A stretch of DNA of 64,000 nucleotides from Burkholderia lata (GCF_000012945.1 NC_007509.1:1-64000), one strand, 5' to 3'; shown: positions 17,001 to 24,869, numbered from the stretch's first letter. The notes: a model not told the origin generated them from the letters alone. Numbers and translations: made by a program.

Positions 17001-19202
17001 GATGCGCGTATGGAGTGCATCGGCCGCGCCTCGCCTCGCTCCTAGTGCTTTTTCTTGGGTAGAGATATTTTGAAGAGCACCGGAAATGTCGATGCTCTCT
17101 GCATCCGCATCACCGAACAGTTCGCGGTAGCGCGGAACAGTCAGCGAGAGCACTGAAATCGTGTGCAAGAATCGTTCACGCTCCTCACGGCGCTGCGCGA
17201 GCGCTTTCTCGTCGTCGGTAATCTCTTTGATGTTCCCGCGGATGTCAATGTCATGGGGCAACGTATCGCCGAACCACTTCGTGTAGGCAGGCTGATGTGA
17301 TTGCAACTCGAGCAGTACGTCAAGCTGCTGCTGATTTTGCTTGTATTGCCCCTCCTGTTCCACCTTCGACACATTGAGCTGGGCTAATTCTGCCTTGGAA
17401 CGCTCCAAACGTTGCTCAGCGTGGGTCCGGTCGTCCCGAGTACTGGTGGCCCGTGCGGATAACTCCTCTAGCCGGGTGCGCGCTGGGATACCGGCGTTCT
17501 TCTGGCAGAAGGCTCGGTGGCTGTCGAAGATACTTTCGAGGCTGCCGACGCGCTTGTCGTGGTCCGATAGGGCGCCTTCTGCTGCGCGAAGCTCTTTTTT
17601 GACCTGGTCAGTGAGCAACTCGGGGGCGTTTAACTCGTCCGAAGTGAAATGGCCGCTCGTGGCCAAATCCTCGTAAGCCCCCTTGGCTTGGTCGTATTTC
17701 GTAATCCTGTCGCTCAATTCTCTGACTTCGATCTCCCACTCGACGATTTCACTCGCCCGACATCTTATTTCTTCCTGATGCTGCTTGATTTCTGTCGCAA
17801 GCCGACGTGCGATCGTGCGGTAGCTATTGGTGTCGGCAGTGTTTTCCACCCAGGCGAACGCCTGCTTGAGTGTGTCGGTGGCTCCGGCTAGTCTTGCCGT
17901 GCCGACTTCTCGCAGTAGCGGCACAAGTTCAAGGGCGGTGTCCAATGTGTAGCCTTTTCGGGCGTAACCACCGCCTTTGGGGCTTGTCTTCAGATCGAGA
18001 TTGCAAGCAAAATCAATGACTTGCGTTTGATCTACTTCTTGCTTCAAGAGGCGCTGTCGTCCAGAAACTTGGTTTAGAGCACTCGCCTCGACATTCGTAA
18101 GCTTTTCGAGGCCTGCATCCAGGATCATTGCCCCATATATCTTGTCGATCACAATGTAGGGTACGATCTCGCCCACGCGTCCGGACGGCTGTCGACGTAC
18201 ATCCAGCAGTCCTGGAAGCGGATCGTTACGCACAAAATGCCAGACCAGCGCACCGTCGCGGGCGATGTTCGCGATTAGCCTTTGATACTCGCCATGGCCC
18301 TCGTTGGCCTTCTCGCCGGCGATCACCAAGCCGGCGAGATCGTGCACGATTCCTTCCTGTTCCCTTATGACTTGTTGTTCCTGTTCCGCTTTGATGGTGG
18401 CTGACGCCATCTTGCTGAAATGGGCATACAACAAGTCCTCGAAATTCTCCCGCGGATCGTCGGGATCGCTTTCCGGTTCACTGGTTGATATAAGGAGTTC
18501 CTGCGCAATAACTGTCCGGAAAAACGCCTGATCGAAGCTTTCGTCGCCATCCACCTCGACCTGATGAAGCTGAGCGGACTTGTCGCCGCCGCCGGCAAGA
18601 TGGAACTTGACCTGCTGTGCTAGCACGCGGCTCGGGATGTGGCTGGTGATGAGGGAGCGCCACTCGTGCACCGACGAAATATTCCACGTGCCGCCTACGA
18701 GCTTCACGACCTGCTGCACCTCCGCCTCGTGATGATACAAATATCCGCCTTCAGTACGATCGAAGACCGGGCAGTCTTCCAAAACGCCCCGGTAGTAGTA
18801 GAACCTCGGTTCGTCGCCCTGATAAGCACACAGACCGAATACATGATGATCGTTCTTGTTGGGAAGGTCTTTGGGGTCCAGCAAACCTTCGTCGAGATTC
18901 AGGTCAGTCTGTGAAAGATCGTCCTGCAAGTCCCATAACTGAACGCGGATATGAGACGGGGCGCCACATCGACGGGGGGTAAACAGCGGTAGGGCGATAC
19001 CCTTGAGTTTGGTGTCGCGGCTCAGCAAATAGAGCAACGCGGAGATCATGTTGGTTTTCCCGTGGCCGTTCGGGATGTTGATCGCGGTCGAGTACTTTAG
19101 CGGCGAGAATTCCACGACCCGCATGGCAGGTTTGCGGTCCCTGCTGTCCGGGTTGCTGTAGGTCAGAAAATTGACATACTGGATGCGTGCTATCAGCGAC
19201 AT
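14010..19202 (-). CDS. jetC: JetC/MukB-like SMC ATPase of Wadjet-type system
   Basis: A 1730-residue SMC ATPase, longer than MukB (about 1490) and most JetC proteins. The N-terminal Walker A is INIPNGHGKTN (residues 41-51), followed by a head domain to about 270. Then comes a long coiled coil with a globular hinge-like region at about 830-960, a returning coil, and a C-terminal head with signature LSEGMRT (about 1597-1603) and Walker B YFVILDG (1641-1647), followed by D-loop LFSNLS. The usual Walker B glutamate is Gly1647. Both coiled-coil arms contain tandem repeats: FGD/FGN-centred units at about 644, 696 and 748, and Y-Q-x-L-centred units at about 1044, 1098 and 1152. With JetA and JetB it should form a loop-extruding complex. 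The ATG at 19202 has GAGGA upstream; jetB ends 13 bp before. Confidence 0.85.
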   Translation of the reverse strand: MSLIARIQYVNFLTYSNPDSRDRKPAMRVVEFSPLKYSTAINIPNGHGKTNMISALLYLLSRDTKLKGIALPLFTPRRCGAPSHIRVQLWDLQDDLSQTDLNLDEGLLDPKDLPNKNDHHVFGLCAYQGDEPRFYYYRGVLEDCPVFDRTEGGYLYHHEAEVQQVVKLVGGTWNISSVHEWRSLITSHIPSRVLAQQVKFHLAGGGDKSAQLHQVEVDGDESFDQAFFRTVIAQELLISTSEPESDPDDPRENFEDLLYAHFSKMASATIKAEQEQQVIREQEGIVHDLAGLVIAGEKANEGHGEYQRLIANIARDGALVWHFVRNDPLPGLLDVRRQPSGRVGEIVPYIVIDKIYGAMILDAGLEKLTNVEASALNQVSGRQRLLKQEVDQTQVIDFACNLDLKTSPKGGGYARKGYTLDTALELVPLLREVGTARLAGATDTLKQAFAWVENTADTNSYRTIARRLATEIKQHQEEIRCRASEIVEWEIEVRELSDRITKYDQAKGAYEDLATSGHFTSDELNAPELLTDQVKKELRAAEGALSDHDKRVGSLESIFDSHRAFCQKNAGIPARTRLEELSARATSTRDDRTHAEQRLERSKAELAQLNVSKVEQEGQYKQNQQQLDVLLELQSHQPAYTKWFGDTLPHDIDIRGNIKEITDDEKALAQRREERERFLHTISVLSLTVPRYRELFGDADAESIDISGALQNISTQEKALGARRGAADALHTRIQSLKSFVEIFHRIFGNTDPTMLDPGQERADLQKDIALTEAVVESLGSQVSRLNLFRDEHPGWTAAAWLADMESQRATRLRQIAQYNQQILTAERQLAELMSDPVARPEDVACAHALLDEAVPFVPLHIFVESHCPPTVKQQWLTHFSALLFAPVVESIEEAAEAARILHDGQFMMPVLIASRLRDVMESDAPALALEGECAYTWLAGIKTRLVHCLLNPAAVEEERTLAKQRLSELRELLAREEEALGHLSETSPSVLLARDAARAETSNAETELTASSERFKELRKQLPDVLARNSSEALDSIQNTREYQSLIRQHGENVAERIEEELHQLDEQADVLRQAREWHEARNSDTVREVIMDMRRYQALLAEHGVDALQKATQDLQKIAEEAEDLRRSREWYEARDQDDIHAAVSAMRRYRDVDGDAEVVRLENVVKVSTEKLSAIATKIVSATHNVNEDENHLSTARDTESNASAAYLENKQYLEALVSFSESKDLAFMETHEESRISLEIDKRRADARKSYQSQFPHAQRYVNATRDGQTSEQELLTRKASVEIKVTEANRQQEQDRLVVEEKIERRDTLKNYQDALHEAACQLLGEFRAVSNSLNEIRAAVTEGAPRFENTALYQHADSIRGKLERADGDPFFLDDIRTISRLAGELGLAGQSKDIAQARRLTERLTREYQDRKSSFCTEIITGTRRGLSVLNAEWLLSQDRFDAPLEMKTQIEVSLASNRALLQQATTSLEFARDKTTEMLTILAKDAERALSILDEAMTTTPTSRFYVNANVITEDKIGDLLDHLYSNIEAEMRRKADSSSLVAEKRHRKRALDELRTEVYRSLFSDVSVEFRHPSIWEGGQHPLTSKGLSEGMRTAISLMWIAKLAEFRLRQAIDQAGGMRRQNRAALRKERYFVILDGLFSNLSHDDMIDSAMESLRLSAGHFQLIGMIHHPRYINNPKIFPAYFVGRPYRANGGKHSWLTVDPHKAPPGSLGVFGSQFSS

Positions 19203-19215
19203 GATTCGCTATCCT

Positions 19216-19998
19216 CTATATTGAGTCAATGTCAATTCCGGTCAAAATCGACGTAGCCATCTTGTACTTCTTCGAGCTGGCATCTGTCACGAACTGCTGC
19301 AACCCGCGCTCGTAATTCCGCTTGATCTCATATGCAGAAAGTAATGTCTGTTGATACAGATCTTTGGCGATGGTTGTGAGGAGTCCGGCGTCGAGCATGA
19401 GGTTCACGAAGCGCCTGCAGCGTCGCTCTCCCTCGGCGTGGCTGGCTTTCTCGAACGTTTTGAATACTGCATCGGCAGGAACTTCATTGCGATCCAAACC
19501 TTGTCGCAAGTCCTCGAAATGGCTGCGGACTCGGCCGAGGAATACATCGAAGTCGAACATACCTTTAGGATAGGTCTGCATCTGAGATGGCGAGCGTTCC
19601 TGGTCTGTATAGATGAGATCGAGGTGGACTAACCACAGATGGACGAACCACGCTGCTGCCTCCCGGGCGGGCTCGTTTCCTTTCTCTCGCATCGCTTCGA
19701 TCACGACTCCGGGTGAAAGGACGCCAGGAGGTTCGCCCTTCCCTATATCTCGAGCCAACAGAAAGACGCGGCCACCTTTGGGTAAGGCCGGAATTGCATC
19801 CCAGTCGAAATCGACGAACCCCAACCGCATTCCGGCGAACATCCGGTCGAGCGAGCGCCGTTCGTCGGGAATCATGGACGTCAGCAGTTTGGCCACCGCT
19901 CTCTCTTCGTCGCTGCTGCGTCCGCTGGCGGGGCGTGTTTCGACGATGCGGTGCTGGAGCAGATACGCAACGACTCGTCCAATATCTTCCGTGTCCAC
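19216..19998 (-). CDS. jetB: JetB/MukE-like kleisin-partner subunit
   Basis: A 260-residue protein in the JetB (MukE/MksE) position. It starts MDTEDIGRVVAYLLQHRIVE, a winged-helix-like beginning (helix, then RPASGRSSDEERAVAKLL), and is rich in helices and charged residues, as are these kite-type subunits. The start is a GTG at 19998 that shares its G with the jetA stop (TAGTG), with GGAGGAGG just upstream, so translation is coupled to jetA. In MukBEF-like complexes this subunit dimerises and binds the kleisin and DNA. The assignment is from context and size; sequence similarity alone would not let me name it. Confidence 0.72.
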   Translation of the reverse strand: MDTEDIGRVVAYLLQHRIVETRPASGRSSDEERAVAKLLTSMIPDERRSLDRMFAGMRLGFVDFDWDAIPALPKGGRVFLLARDIGKGEPPGVLSPGVVIEAMREKGNEPAREAAAWFVHLWLVHLDLIYTDQERSPSQMQTYPKGMFDFDVFLGRVRSHFEDLRQGLDRNEVPADAVFKTFEKASHAEGERRCRRFVNLMLDAGLLTTIAKDLYQQTLLSAYEIKRNYERGLQQFVTDASSKKYKMATSILTGIDIDSI

Positions 19999-21377
19999 TA
20001 CGCCTCCTCCATGACCATGACTAAGTTATCAAATGTCAGTCGTCCGATAGCGTCGCTTTCAAAAACATCACGACCACTGCCGAGGCGCACAACGATATTC
20101 AAGTCGGCACCGAGCATCGACGGGTCACAGTAAGTGCCGATCAATGCGCTTAGATCGTTCATGCCACTCGAACCGAGTCGAATCCACTCGTGCTTCAGGG
20201 CATCCGTGAGGGAAAGTGGCCCTCGGCGAAGCTCGGTGAGAATCGCCGCGCCGTGTTCCGCAACGAAGCTGATAGCCCTGACACCAATGTCTTCCGTGCC
20301 ATGGGCGTCTACGTCTTCTTCCCGGGTATCGGCAATCTGTCGAGGTTCGACGATCCCAAGGAAGTCGAAGATGCAGGGCATGGGTTGCCTTAAAGACGTT
20401 GGGCCGAAAGAGCAGATCAATGCAAAATACAGCCGTTCCTGGAATGGTTGGGCAGCCAGTGATGTGGACAGATCGATGAAGGACACGGTTTGGCATACGG
20501 GGCCGTCTACGGCGAGACTCTCGTCGACAAGTTGTGTGAACGACTCCAGCAGCTTGAGCGTTTGTTCCGCGACCCGTCGTAAGTGCTCAATTGCGTATCC
20601 GTGACCGAAAGACGGTTTGCCGATCCGATCCATCGCGCCGATCCAGGCTTGAAATTCGTTTCTTGTCGATTGAAGGGAAAGGAATTCGCTGGCCTCCATG
20701 AGGATCTCGGTGGCCTCTTCGATTTGCTCCTTGATGACTTCTCCCCGCTCCTTGAAGAACGCCTGAACGCCATTCAGTCGACCGCCTTCCCGGCGAGATT
20801 CGATTTCGAGCCTGAACGCCCTCAGGACATCGATAATGGCGGCCGAGAGTTCGGTGATCTTCCAGAAATCACGGGCTTTGATTGCCGTAAGGAGGTTCTT
20901 CGCAGATCCGGCAATGTAGGCGATGTCACGCACATTTGCCGCCAGTCCCGACGCGGTCCGACCAGCTGGCGCGAGGCGATAGGCATCCGCCGTCCGCGAA
21001 CGCTCGACGAGATTGGTCTCTTTCGTCGAATTGATCGGCCTGCCTCCATTGTCCATCCGCTCGACGAACCATAGTTCCGCAGGTGTCGTGAGCACGGACA
21101 AGACAAACCTTACATCCTCATCGGTAAGCCCGGCAATTCGCTTCTGGAGCGCTTCACGGACCTCCGTTCCGGAGACAAACCCACCCACGACCTCGTTTTC
21201 GCGTTCGCGCAAATACTCGATCACTGTCAGGCCTACATCTAGCCATAGCCCGTTCTGGTTCCCCGTCCGAGCTTCTCGATACAAATCGTATTGGCTCGCC
21301 GCATGACCGGCCGTGCGATTGCTATCATGCAAATCGATCAGACGAGCAGTTGATGCAATGAGGGGAATCCAGTCCAT
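19998..21377 (-). CDS. jetA: JetA/MukF-like kleisin subunit
   Basis: A 459-residue, largely helical protein in the first position of the operon, as for JetA/MksF. Charged helices in the middle (SRREGGRLNGVQAFFKERGE, then IKEQIEEATEILMEASEFL) resemble the helical middle of MukF-type kleisins, and the N-terminal 150 residues could form the winged-helix dimerisation part. Kleisins bridge the two SMC heads. The ATG at 21377 begins after an intergenic region shared with a divergent WYL regulator and its inverted-repeat operator. Confidence in the role comes mainly from the four-gene order with SMC and Toprim subunits. Confidence 0.72.
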   Translation of the reverse strand: MDWIPLIASTARLIDLHDSNRTAGHAASQYDLYREARTGNQNGLWLDVGLTVIEYLRERENEVVGGFVSGTEVREALQKRIAGLTDEDVRFVLSVLTTPAELWFVERMDNGGRPINSTKETNLVERSRTADAYRLAPAGRTASGLAANVRDIAYIAGSAKNLLTAIKARDFWKITELSAAIIDVLRAFRLEIESRREGGRLNGVQAFFKERGEVIKEQIEEATEILMEASEFLSLQSTRNEFQAWIGAMDRIGKPSFGHGYAIEHLRRVAEQTLKLLESFTQLVDESLAVDGPVCQTVSFIDLSTSLAAQPFQERLYFALICSFGPTSLRQPMPCIFDFLGIVEPRQIADTREEDVDAHGTEDIGVRAISFVAEHGAAILTELRRGPLSLTDALKHEWIRLGSSGMNDLSALIGTYCDPSMLGADLNIVVRLGSGRDVFESDAIGRLTFDNLVMVMEEA

Positions 21378-21458
21378 TATGTTTTTGTGGTGGGCAGTCT
21401 GTTCGATTCTCTTCCGTCGATAAATAATATGTCGTGTAAAGCTACATATCGATCAACC

Positions 21459-21490
21459 TAACAGGTCGTACTAGGCTCCGCAACCTGTTA
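21459..21490. promoter_or_regulatory. Inverted-repeat operator for WYL regulator
   Basis: TAACAGGT (21459-21466) and ACCTGTTA (21483-21490) form a perfect 8-bp inverted repeat with a 16-bp spacer, so the half-site centres are 24 bp apart, about two helical turns. It ends 19 bp before the WYL regulator start and about 80 bp from jetA. Dimeric BrxR/CapW regulators bind inverted repeats of this kind to silence their defence operons. The link is inferred from position. Confidence 0.7.
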
Positions 21491-21509
21491 ACTTCGACAG
21501 TTCTCTCGT

Positions 21510-22316
21510 ATGTCTAAAGATATCTCGTCACCTGCTGCGGCCGATCTCCCCTTCACGGTTCGTCAGCGGCTGGAGCACATTGAACGATGCTTGCTCTGGA
21601 AGGGGGAACTGCAGCGTGCCGATCTCGTGGATCGCTTTGGTGTGAATCCTGCCCAGGCGGCAACCGATTTCAGCACCTATATGGCAGTTGCCGTCGGCAA
21701 CATGGACTACAACAAATCGCGAAAGCGGTATTTGCCAACCCCCGGCTTTAAACCGAGGTTCATTCAGCCCCAATCACTAGACGAGTTTGTGCCGATGGCG
21801 TCGTCGTTGGTGCGAGTTGAGCCTTGGCCTTTGCCGCAGCGCGCAGCTTCTTCTGAGACGCTGCAAGCTGTAGTCAGGGCGATTCGCGAGAAGGAGGCGC
21901 TGGAAGTCCGCTATCAGTCCATGACGGATCCGAAGTCTTCGTGGCGCTGGCTTTCGCCTCATGCATTTGCGTCCGACGGAGAGCGGTGGCATGTGCGTGC
22001 CTTCTGTCATAAGCATGAGGAGTTTCGTGACTTCGTTCTTGGTCGCATCATCGCCACTCGACGGACTAGGTCGACCGATGTGGTCGCGGATCAGGATACC
22101 GATTGGCAGACTTTTGCGACCGTCATCGTGAAACCGAATCCTCAACTATCCGAAGAGCAGTGCGCAGCCATCGCGGCCGAGTACAACATGCCGCGAAGCC
22201 AGAAAATGGAATTACGGCTGCGACGCTCGATGCTTTTCTATTTGGAAGCTCGGTTCATGCCAAAACCCGACTGGGTGGCAGAAGCACATCAATTGATTGT
22301 GGCGGAAATCAAGTAG
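21510..22316 (+). CDS. WYL-domain regulator, BrxR/CapW-like
   Basis: A 268-residue transcription factor. The winged helix occupies about residues 17-60 (VRQRLEHIERCLLWKGELQR, then ADLVDRFGVNPAQAATDFST), typical of BrxR/CapW. A WYL domain covers about 110-185 (LEVRYQSMT; WRWLSPHAFASDGERWHVRAF; EFRDFVLGRI), and the C-terminal WCX-like region starts near TVIVKPNPQLSEEQ. These proteins repress phage and plasmid defence operons and release them on damage or a nucleic-acid ligand. It is divergent from the Wadjet-like operon, with a strong inverted repeat between. No good Shine-Dalgarno precedes the ATG at 21510, so expression may be low. A terminator hairpin follows at 22386. Confidence 0.85.
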   Translation: MSKDISSPAAADLPFTVRQRLEHIERCLLWKGELQRADLVDRFGVNPAQAATDFSTYMAVAVGNMDYNKSRKRYLPTPGFKPRFIQPQSLDEFVPMASSLVRVEPWPLPQRAASSETLQAVVRAIREKEALEVRYQSMTDPKSSWRWLSPHAFASDGERWHVRAFCHKHEEFRDFVLGRIIATRRTRSTDVVADQDTDWQTFATVIVKPNPQLSEEQCAAIAAEYNMPRSQKMELRLRRSMLFYLEARFMPKPDWVAEAHQLIVAEIK

Positions 22317-22385
22317 GGTTTGCGCAACAACGATCTGGTGATATGACCAACTAGCACAAGCAGCGGACGAGAGGCATGTACGCTG

Positions 22386-22407
22386 CCAGCTTCGATGCTG
22401 GGTTTTT
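22386..22407 (+). terminator. Intrinsic terminator after WYL gene
   Basis: CCAGC-TTCGAT-GCTGG followed by GTTTTT: a 5-bp stem with a 6-base loop and a T-tract, 70 bp past the WYL gene stop, on its strand. Confidence 0.55.
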
Positions 22408-22584
22408 CCCGCGGCGTCACCAGATCGTGAATGATCGGGCTCGGAGGCAAGCAAAGCCGCCCCAGGCGACAACCGACTGATCGCGGGTACACCGGGTCTA
22501 AGCATTTCGGCGAGACCCGTCGTATGTCACGTGGGCAATTGTTGCTCTACGTAGGCGGCGTCTTGTCAAATCCCTCCGCCATAG

Positions 22585-23097
22585 GTGCGTGGCAGAATCA
22601 ATCTGACATGCGGACCTTTGGAGAACATCGTACGTGTACTCGTCATCGAAGACGACGCCAGCATCGCGACCAACCTCTACGACCATCCGGAGGGTGCCGG
22701 CTACGGGGTCGACATGGCCATGAGCGGCCCTGCCGGCCGGAAGCTGGCCGTGTCGCAGACCTGGGACGCAATCCTGCTCGGCACGTCGCTACCGGGCATG
22801 GACGGGCTGACGTTGTGCCGCAAGCTGCGCGAAGAGAATCATCGTGATACGCCGGTGCTGATGCTGATGGCGAGGGGCACGCTGGATGACAAGCTCGACG
22901 GGTTTGGCCACGGCGCCGACGATTATCTCGTCAAGCCGTTCTCGCTCAAGGAAGTCGGCGCGCGTCTCGGCGCACTGGTCAAGGGCTACCGCGGGCAGGT
23001 TGCCGAGATCGCGCTGTGTTGGGCCCCTGGTTCCCTGATGCTTCCTGGCCAAGATGCTTGTTGTCTCGCGCCCGTAGTCTTGGACCAGCGCAACTGA
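22585..23097 (+). pseudogene. Decayed OmpR-type response regulator (receiver only)
   Basis: Residues VRVLVIEDDASIATNLYDH through LVKPFSLKEVGARLGALVKG are a response-regulator receiver domain, but the protein loses homology right after GYRGQV (about 23020) and has no DNA-binding domain. The phosphoacceptor position reads LLGTSLPGMDG where LLDxxLPGMDG is expected, so the Asp is replaced by Gly. The original ATG seems lost (ENIVRVLVIED; only a distant GTG opens the frame). This is therefore a truncated, mutated relic. It probably marks a rearrangement joint inside the island; what follows is unrelated. Confidence 0.75.
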
Positions 23098-23139
23098 CGA
23101 CGGCTGGTTGGGCCTGAACAGTGACACTACCCTGAATGC

Positions 23140-23532
23140 TTACCATCCGAGGACATCGGGACGATTGGTTCCGCGGCCCGTAAATCGATTGTTCGTGAGC
23201 GTGTTGCGGATCAGGGCCGCTTCGGTGAATTCGATCCCTAAATCGCACTTGAGATCGTTATTACTTATTGTCGAACTCTGTCCGCTGGTTCGGATGCATA
23301 CGGGCGCCTCGATGACTGAGTTGGTCACTACCACCGACCATCCCCGAATTCCAACAGAGTCTGAGATGACGTGAACATTGTTGAAATACACGCCGCTGAC
23401 CGGCCCCCTGATTATTTCGCGCCCCATCTCATCCCGCTGCTTCCCATCTGATTGTTTCTGAGGCTGCTGCGCTACGGCCAAAGGATGTGCGCTTAACGAG
23501 GCGGACATCACGATCAGAAGTATGAAGCGCAT
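23140..23532 (-). CDS. Small exported protein, beta-helix-like
   Basis: A 130-residue protein with a signal peptide (MRFILLIVMSASLSAHPLAVA). The mature part has short repeating strands with Asn ladders (VSGVYFNNVHVISDSVGIRG; VVVTNSVIEAPVCIRTSGQS; STISNNDLKCDLGIEF), suggesting a few turns of right-handed parallel beta-helix like a pectate-lyase-type surface protein. Two Cys may form a disulfide. I recognise no specific family. The start at 23532 is chosen for the signal peptide. It is divergent from the XRE regulator at 23648, which may control it. Confidence 0.6.
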   Translation of the reverse strand: MRFILLIVMSASLSAHPLAVAQQPQKQSDGKQRDEMGREIIRGPVSGVYFNNVHVISDSVGIRGWSVVVTNSVIEAPVCIRTSGQSSTISNNDLKCDLGIEFTEAALIRNTLTNNRFTGRGTNRPDVLGW

Positions 23533-23647
23533 GTAGCCATCCCGCGAATGATCTGACTGCACAAGGTTCCCTAGGTCTGGTAAGTCGCATCGATACGTGA
23601 CGCAAAGACCGTGGATGCGAACGCATCATATCGGAACCATAGAGGCC

Positions 23648-23938
23648 ATGCCAGCCTCGCTCAAAGGTCCAGATCCGAATCAACGACTTGTGTCGTTGCG
23701 GGATGTGCTTGCCTTTAACGTGCGGGTGGTTCGAGTCAGAAACATGCTCAGTCAAGAGCAACTCGGATTCGCGGCCGACCTGGACCGAACGTTCATTAGC
23801 CAGGTGGAGCGGGCGCGAATTAATGTGTCCCTGGATAATATTGAACGCATAGCGCGCGCATTGGGCGTAGCTGCTTACATTTTGCTTCAACGCCCAGATG
23901 AGACACCGGCCCTGGTCGCAGAAACCCAGCCGAAGTAG
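23648..23938 (+). CDS. XRE-family HTH regulator
   Basis: A 96-residue DNA-binding protein with a Cro/C1-type helix-turn-helix (FNVRVVRVRNMLSQEQLGFA, then ADLDRTFISQVERARINVSL, then DNIERIARALGV). Such compact XRE proteins (SinR/PuuR-like HTH only) regulate restriction-modification, toxin or phage genes. The ATG at 23648 is preferred; a GTG at 23597 would add 17 residues with no HTH homology. It is divergent from a small exported protein. A controller-protein role is possible but no restriction genes are adjacent. Confidence 0.75.
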   Translation: MPASLKGPDPNQRLVSLRDVLAFNVRVVRVRNMLSQEQLGFAADLDRTFISQVERARINVSLDNIERIARALGVAAYILLQRPDETPALVAETQPK

Positions 23939-24441
23939 TAGTCACCTCATTCGAAGGCCGGCCCAGAGGTGAGATTGGAGCGCAGAGACACGCGCGTTCA
24001 GACTCACGCTGAAGCGATTCCTCATCGCACGGGCATCAGGTCGACTCCGCACGTCATTTTCAATCCAGCTCAACTTGCACTAAAAGTGTAACTTTCGCGC
24101 AACGGACTTGTGCTGGCCGGCGGGCGCCGTTCATCTGTCGCCGGATATCTGTGCGTGGTTTGAACACCTATAGATCAATTTTTCGCGATTTCCCCATCGG
24201 TTACGCCCAGAAGTTTAACGAATGAATTGACCCTATTCGGGAAACGCACGAGCCGGCACTTGTACAAAAAGGGAAATTATTTTCTTCTTCTTTTCGGCGT
24301 TTCCGTAACTCGGTAGTCTATTTTTTGCTCTCGGGAGGCTTCTTCTGCCGCCCATGTCTTGCAGAAAAAGAAAAAATTTACTTGTCCGCCGGCTGGGTCA
24401 CCACATACATTGAGAGATAGGACACGTATAGGTGCAAGGCG
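23939..24441. other. A/T-rich non-coding stretch, possible transposon end region
   Basis: About 500 bp without a supported gene and clearly A/T-rich between 24160 and 24420. It contains CGTCATTTTCAATCC at 24053, which resembles the TGTCATTTTCA start of Tn5053/Tn402-type ends (first base differs), and four same-strand copies of ACTTGYNC (listed separately). It also carries the promoter for the XRE gene at 24442. I did not find a matching inverted end near 30.2-30.5 kb. Confidence 0.4.
24073..24387 (+). repeat. Four ACTTGYNC motifs, candidate TnsB sites
   Basis: ACTTGCAC (24073), ACTTGTGC (24106), ACTTGTAC (24258) and ACTTGTCC (24380) are all in the same orientation, 33, 152 and 122 bp apart. 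Tn7-like ends carry several spaced copies of a TnsB-binding site, and these lie just upstream of the tns module. The shared core is only 8 bases, so this could be coincidence. Confidence 0.3.
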
Positions 24442-24798
24442 ATGACTCCGTTTTCAAATGCATTGGTGTACTACCGAAAGCGAGCAGGTCTTAGCCAGAC
24501 GAACGTGGCCAAGCAACTTGGGGTCGCGATTCAATATCTATGGAAGCTCGAGCGTGCGATTAAGCCGCCGCCGTCGACCGAGCAAATCGAGCGGATTGCA
24601 GCAGTACTCGGCATGACCGAGGCCGACATTGCTTCACTGCTCGAGGCCGCACTCGACTCGCAGAGGAGGGTGCGGCTACCTGACGACCTGCATTCCGATA
24701 CATTGCGTCTGATCAATCGCCTGGTGCGAGCATCGACGCGTCTGAACGTTGACGAAGTCACCATGCTTGATGAACTGGTGACGAGGCTGGACCGGTAA
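24442..24798 (+). CDS. XRE-family HTH regulator at head of Tn7-like module
   Basis: A 118-residue protein. An N-terminal Cro/C1-type HTH (FSNALVYYRKRAGLSQTNVA, then KQLGVAIQYLWKLERAIKPP) is followed by a helical C-terminal tail (RLINRLVRASTRLNVDEVTM). The ATG at 24442 has AAGG a few bases upstream. It is followed by a hairpin with a T-rich tail, then tnsA on the same strand. Small XRE repressors upstream of tns genes control transposition in several Tn7-like elements, for example as Xre partners of CRISPR-associated transposons; that role here is inferred from position. Confidence 0.75.
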   Translation: MTPFSNALVYYRKRAGLSQTNVAKQLGVAIQYLWKLERAIKPPPSTEQIERIAAVLGMTEADIASLLEAALDSQRRVRLPDDLHSDTLRLINRLVRASTRLNVDEVTMLDELVTRLDR

Positions 24799-24869
24799 CG
24801 TCATCAGAAAATGCTCTTCCTCATCAACCTATTGATTTAGGAGTACTGCCTATTCGATAAAAAAGAAAA

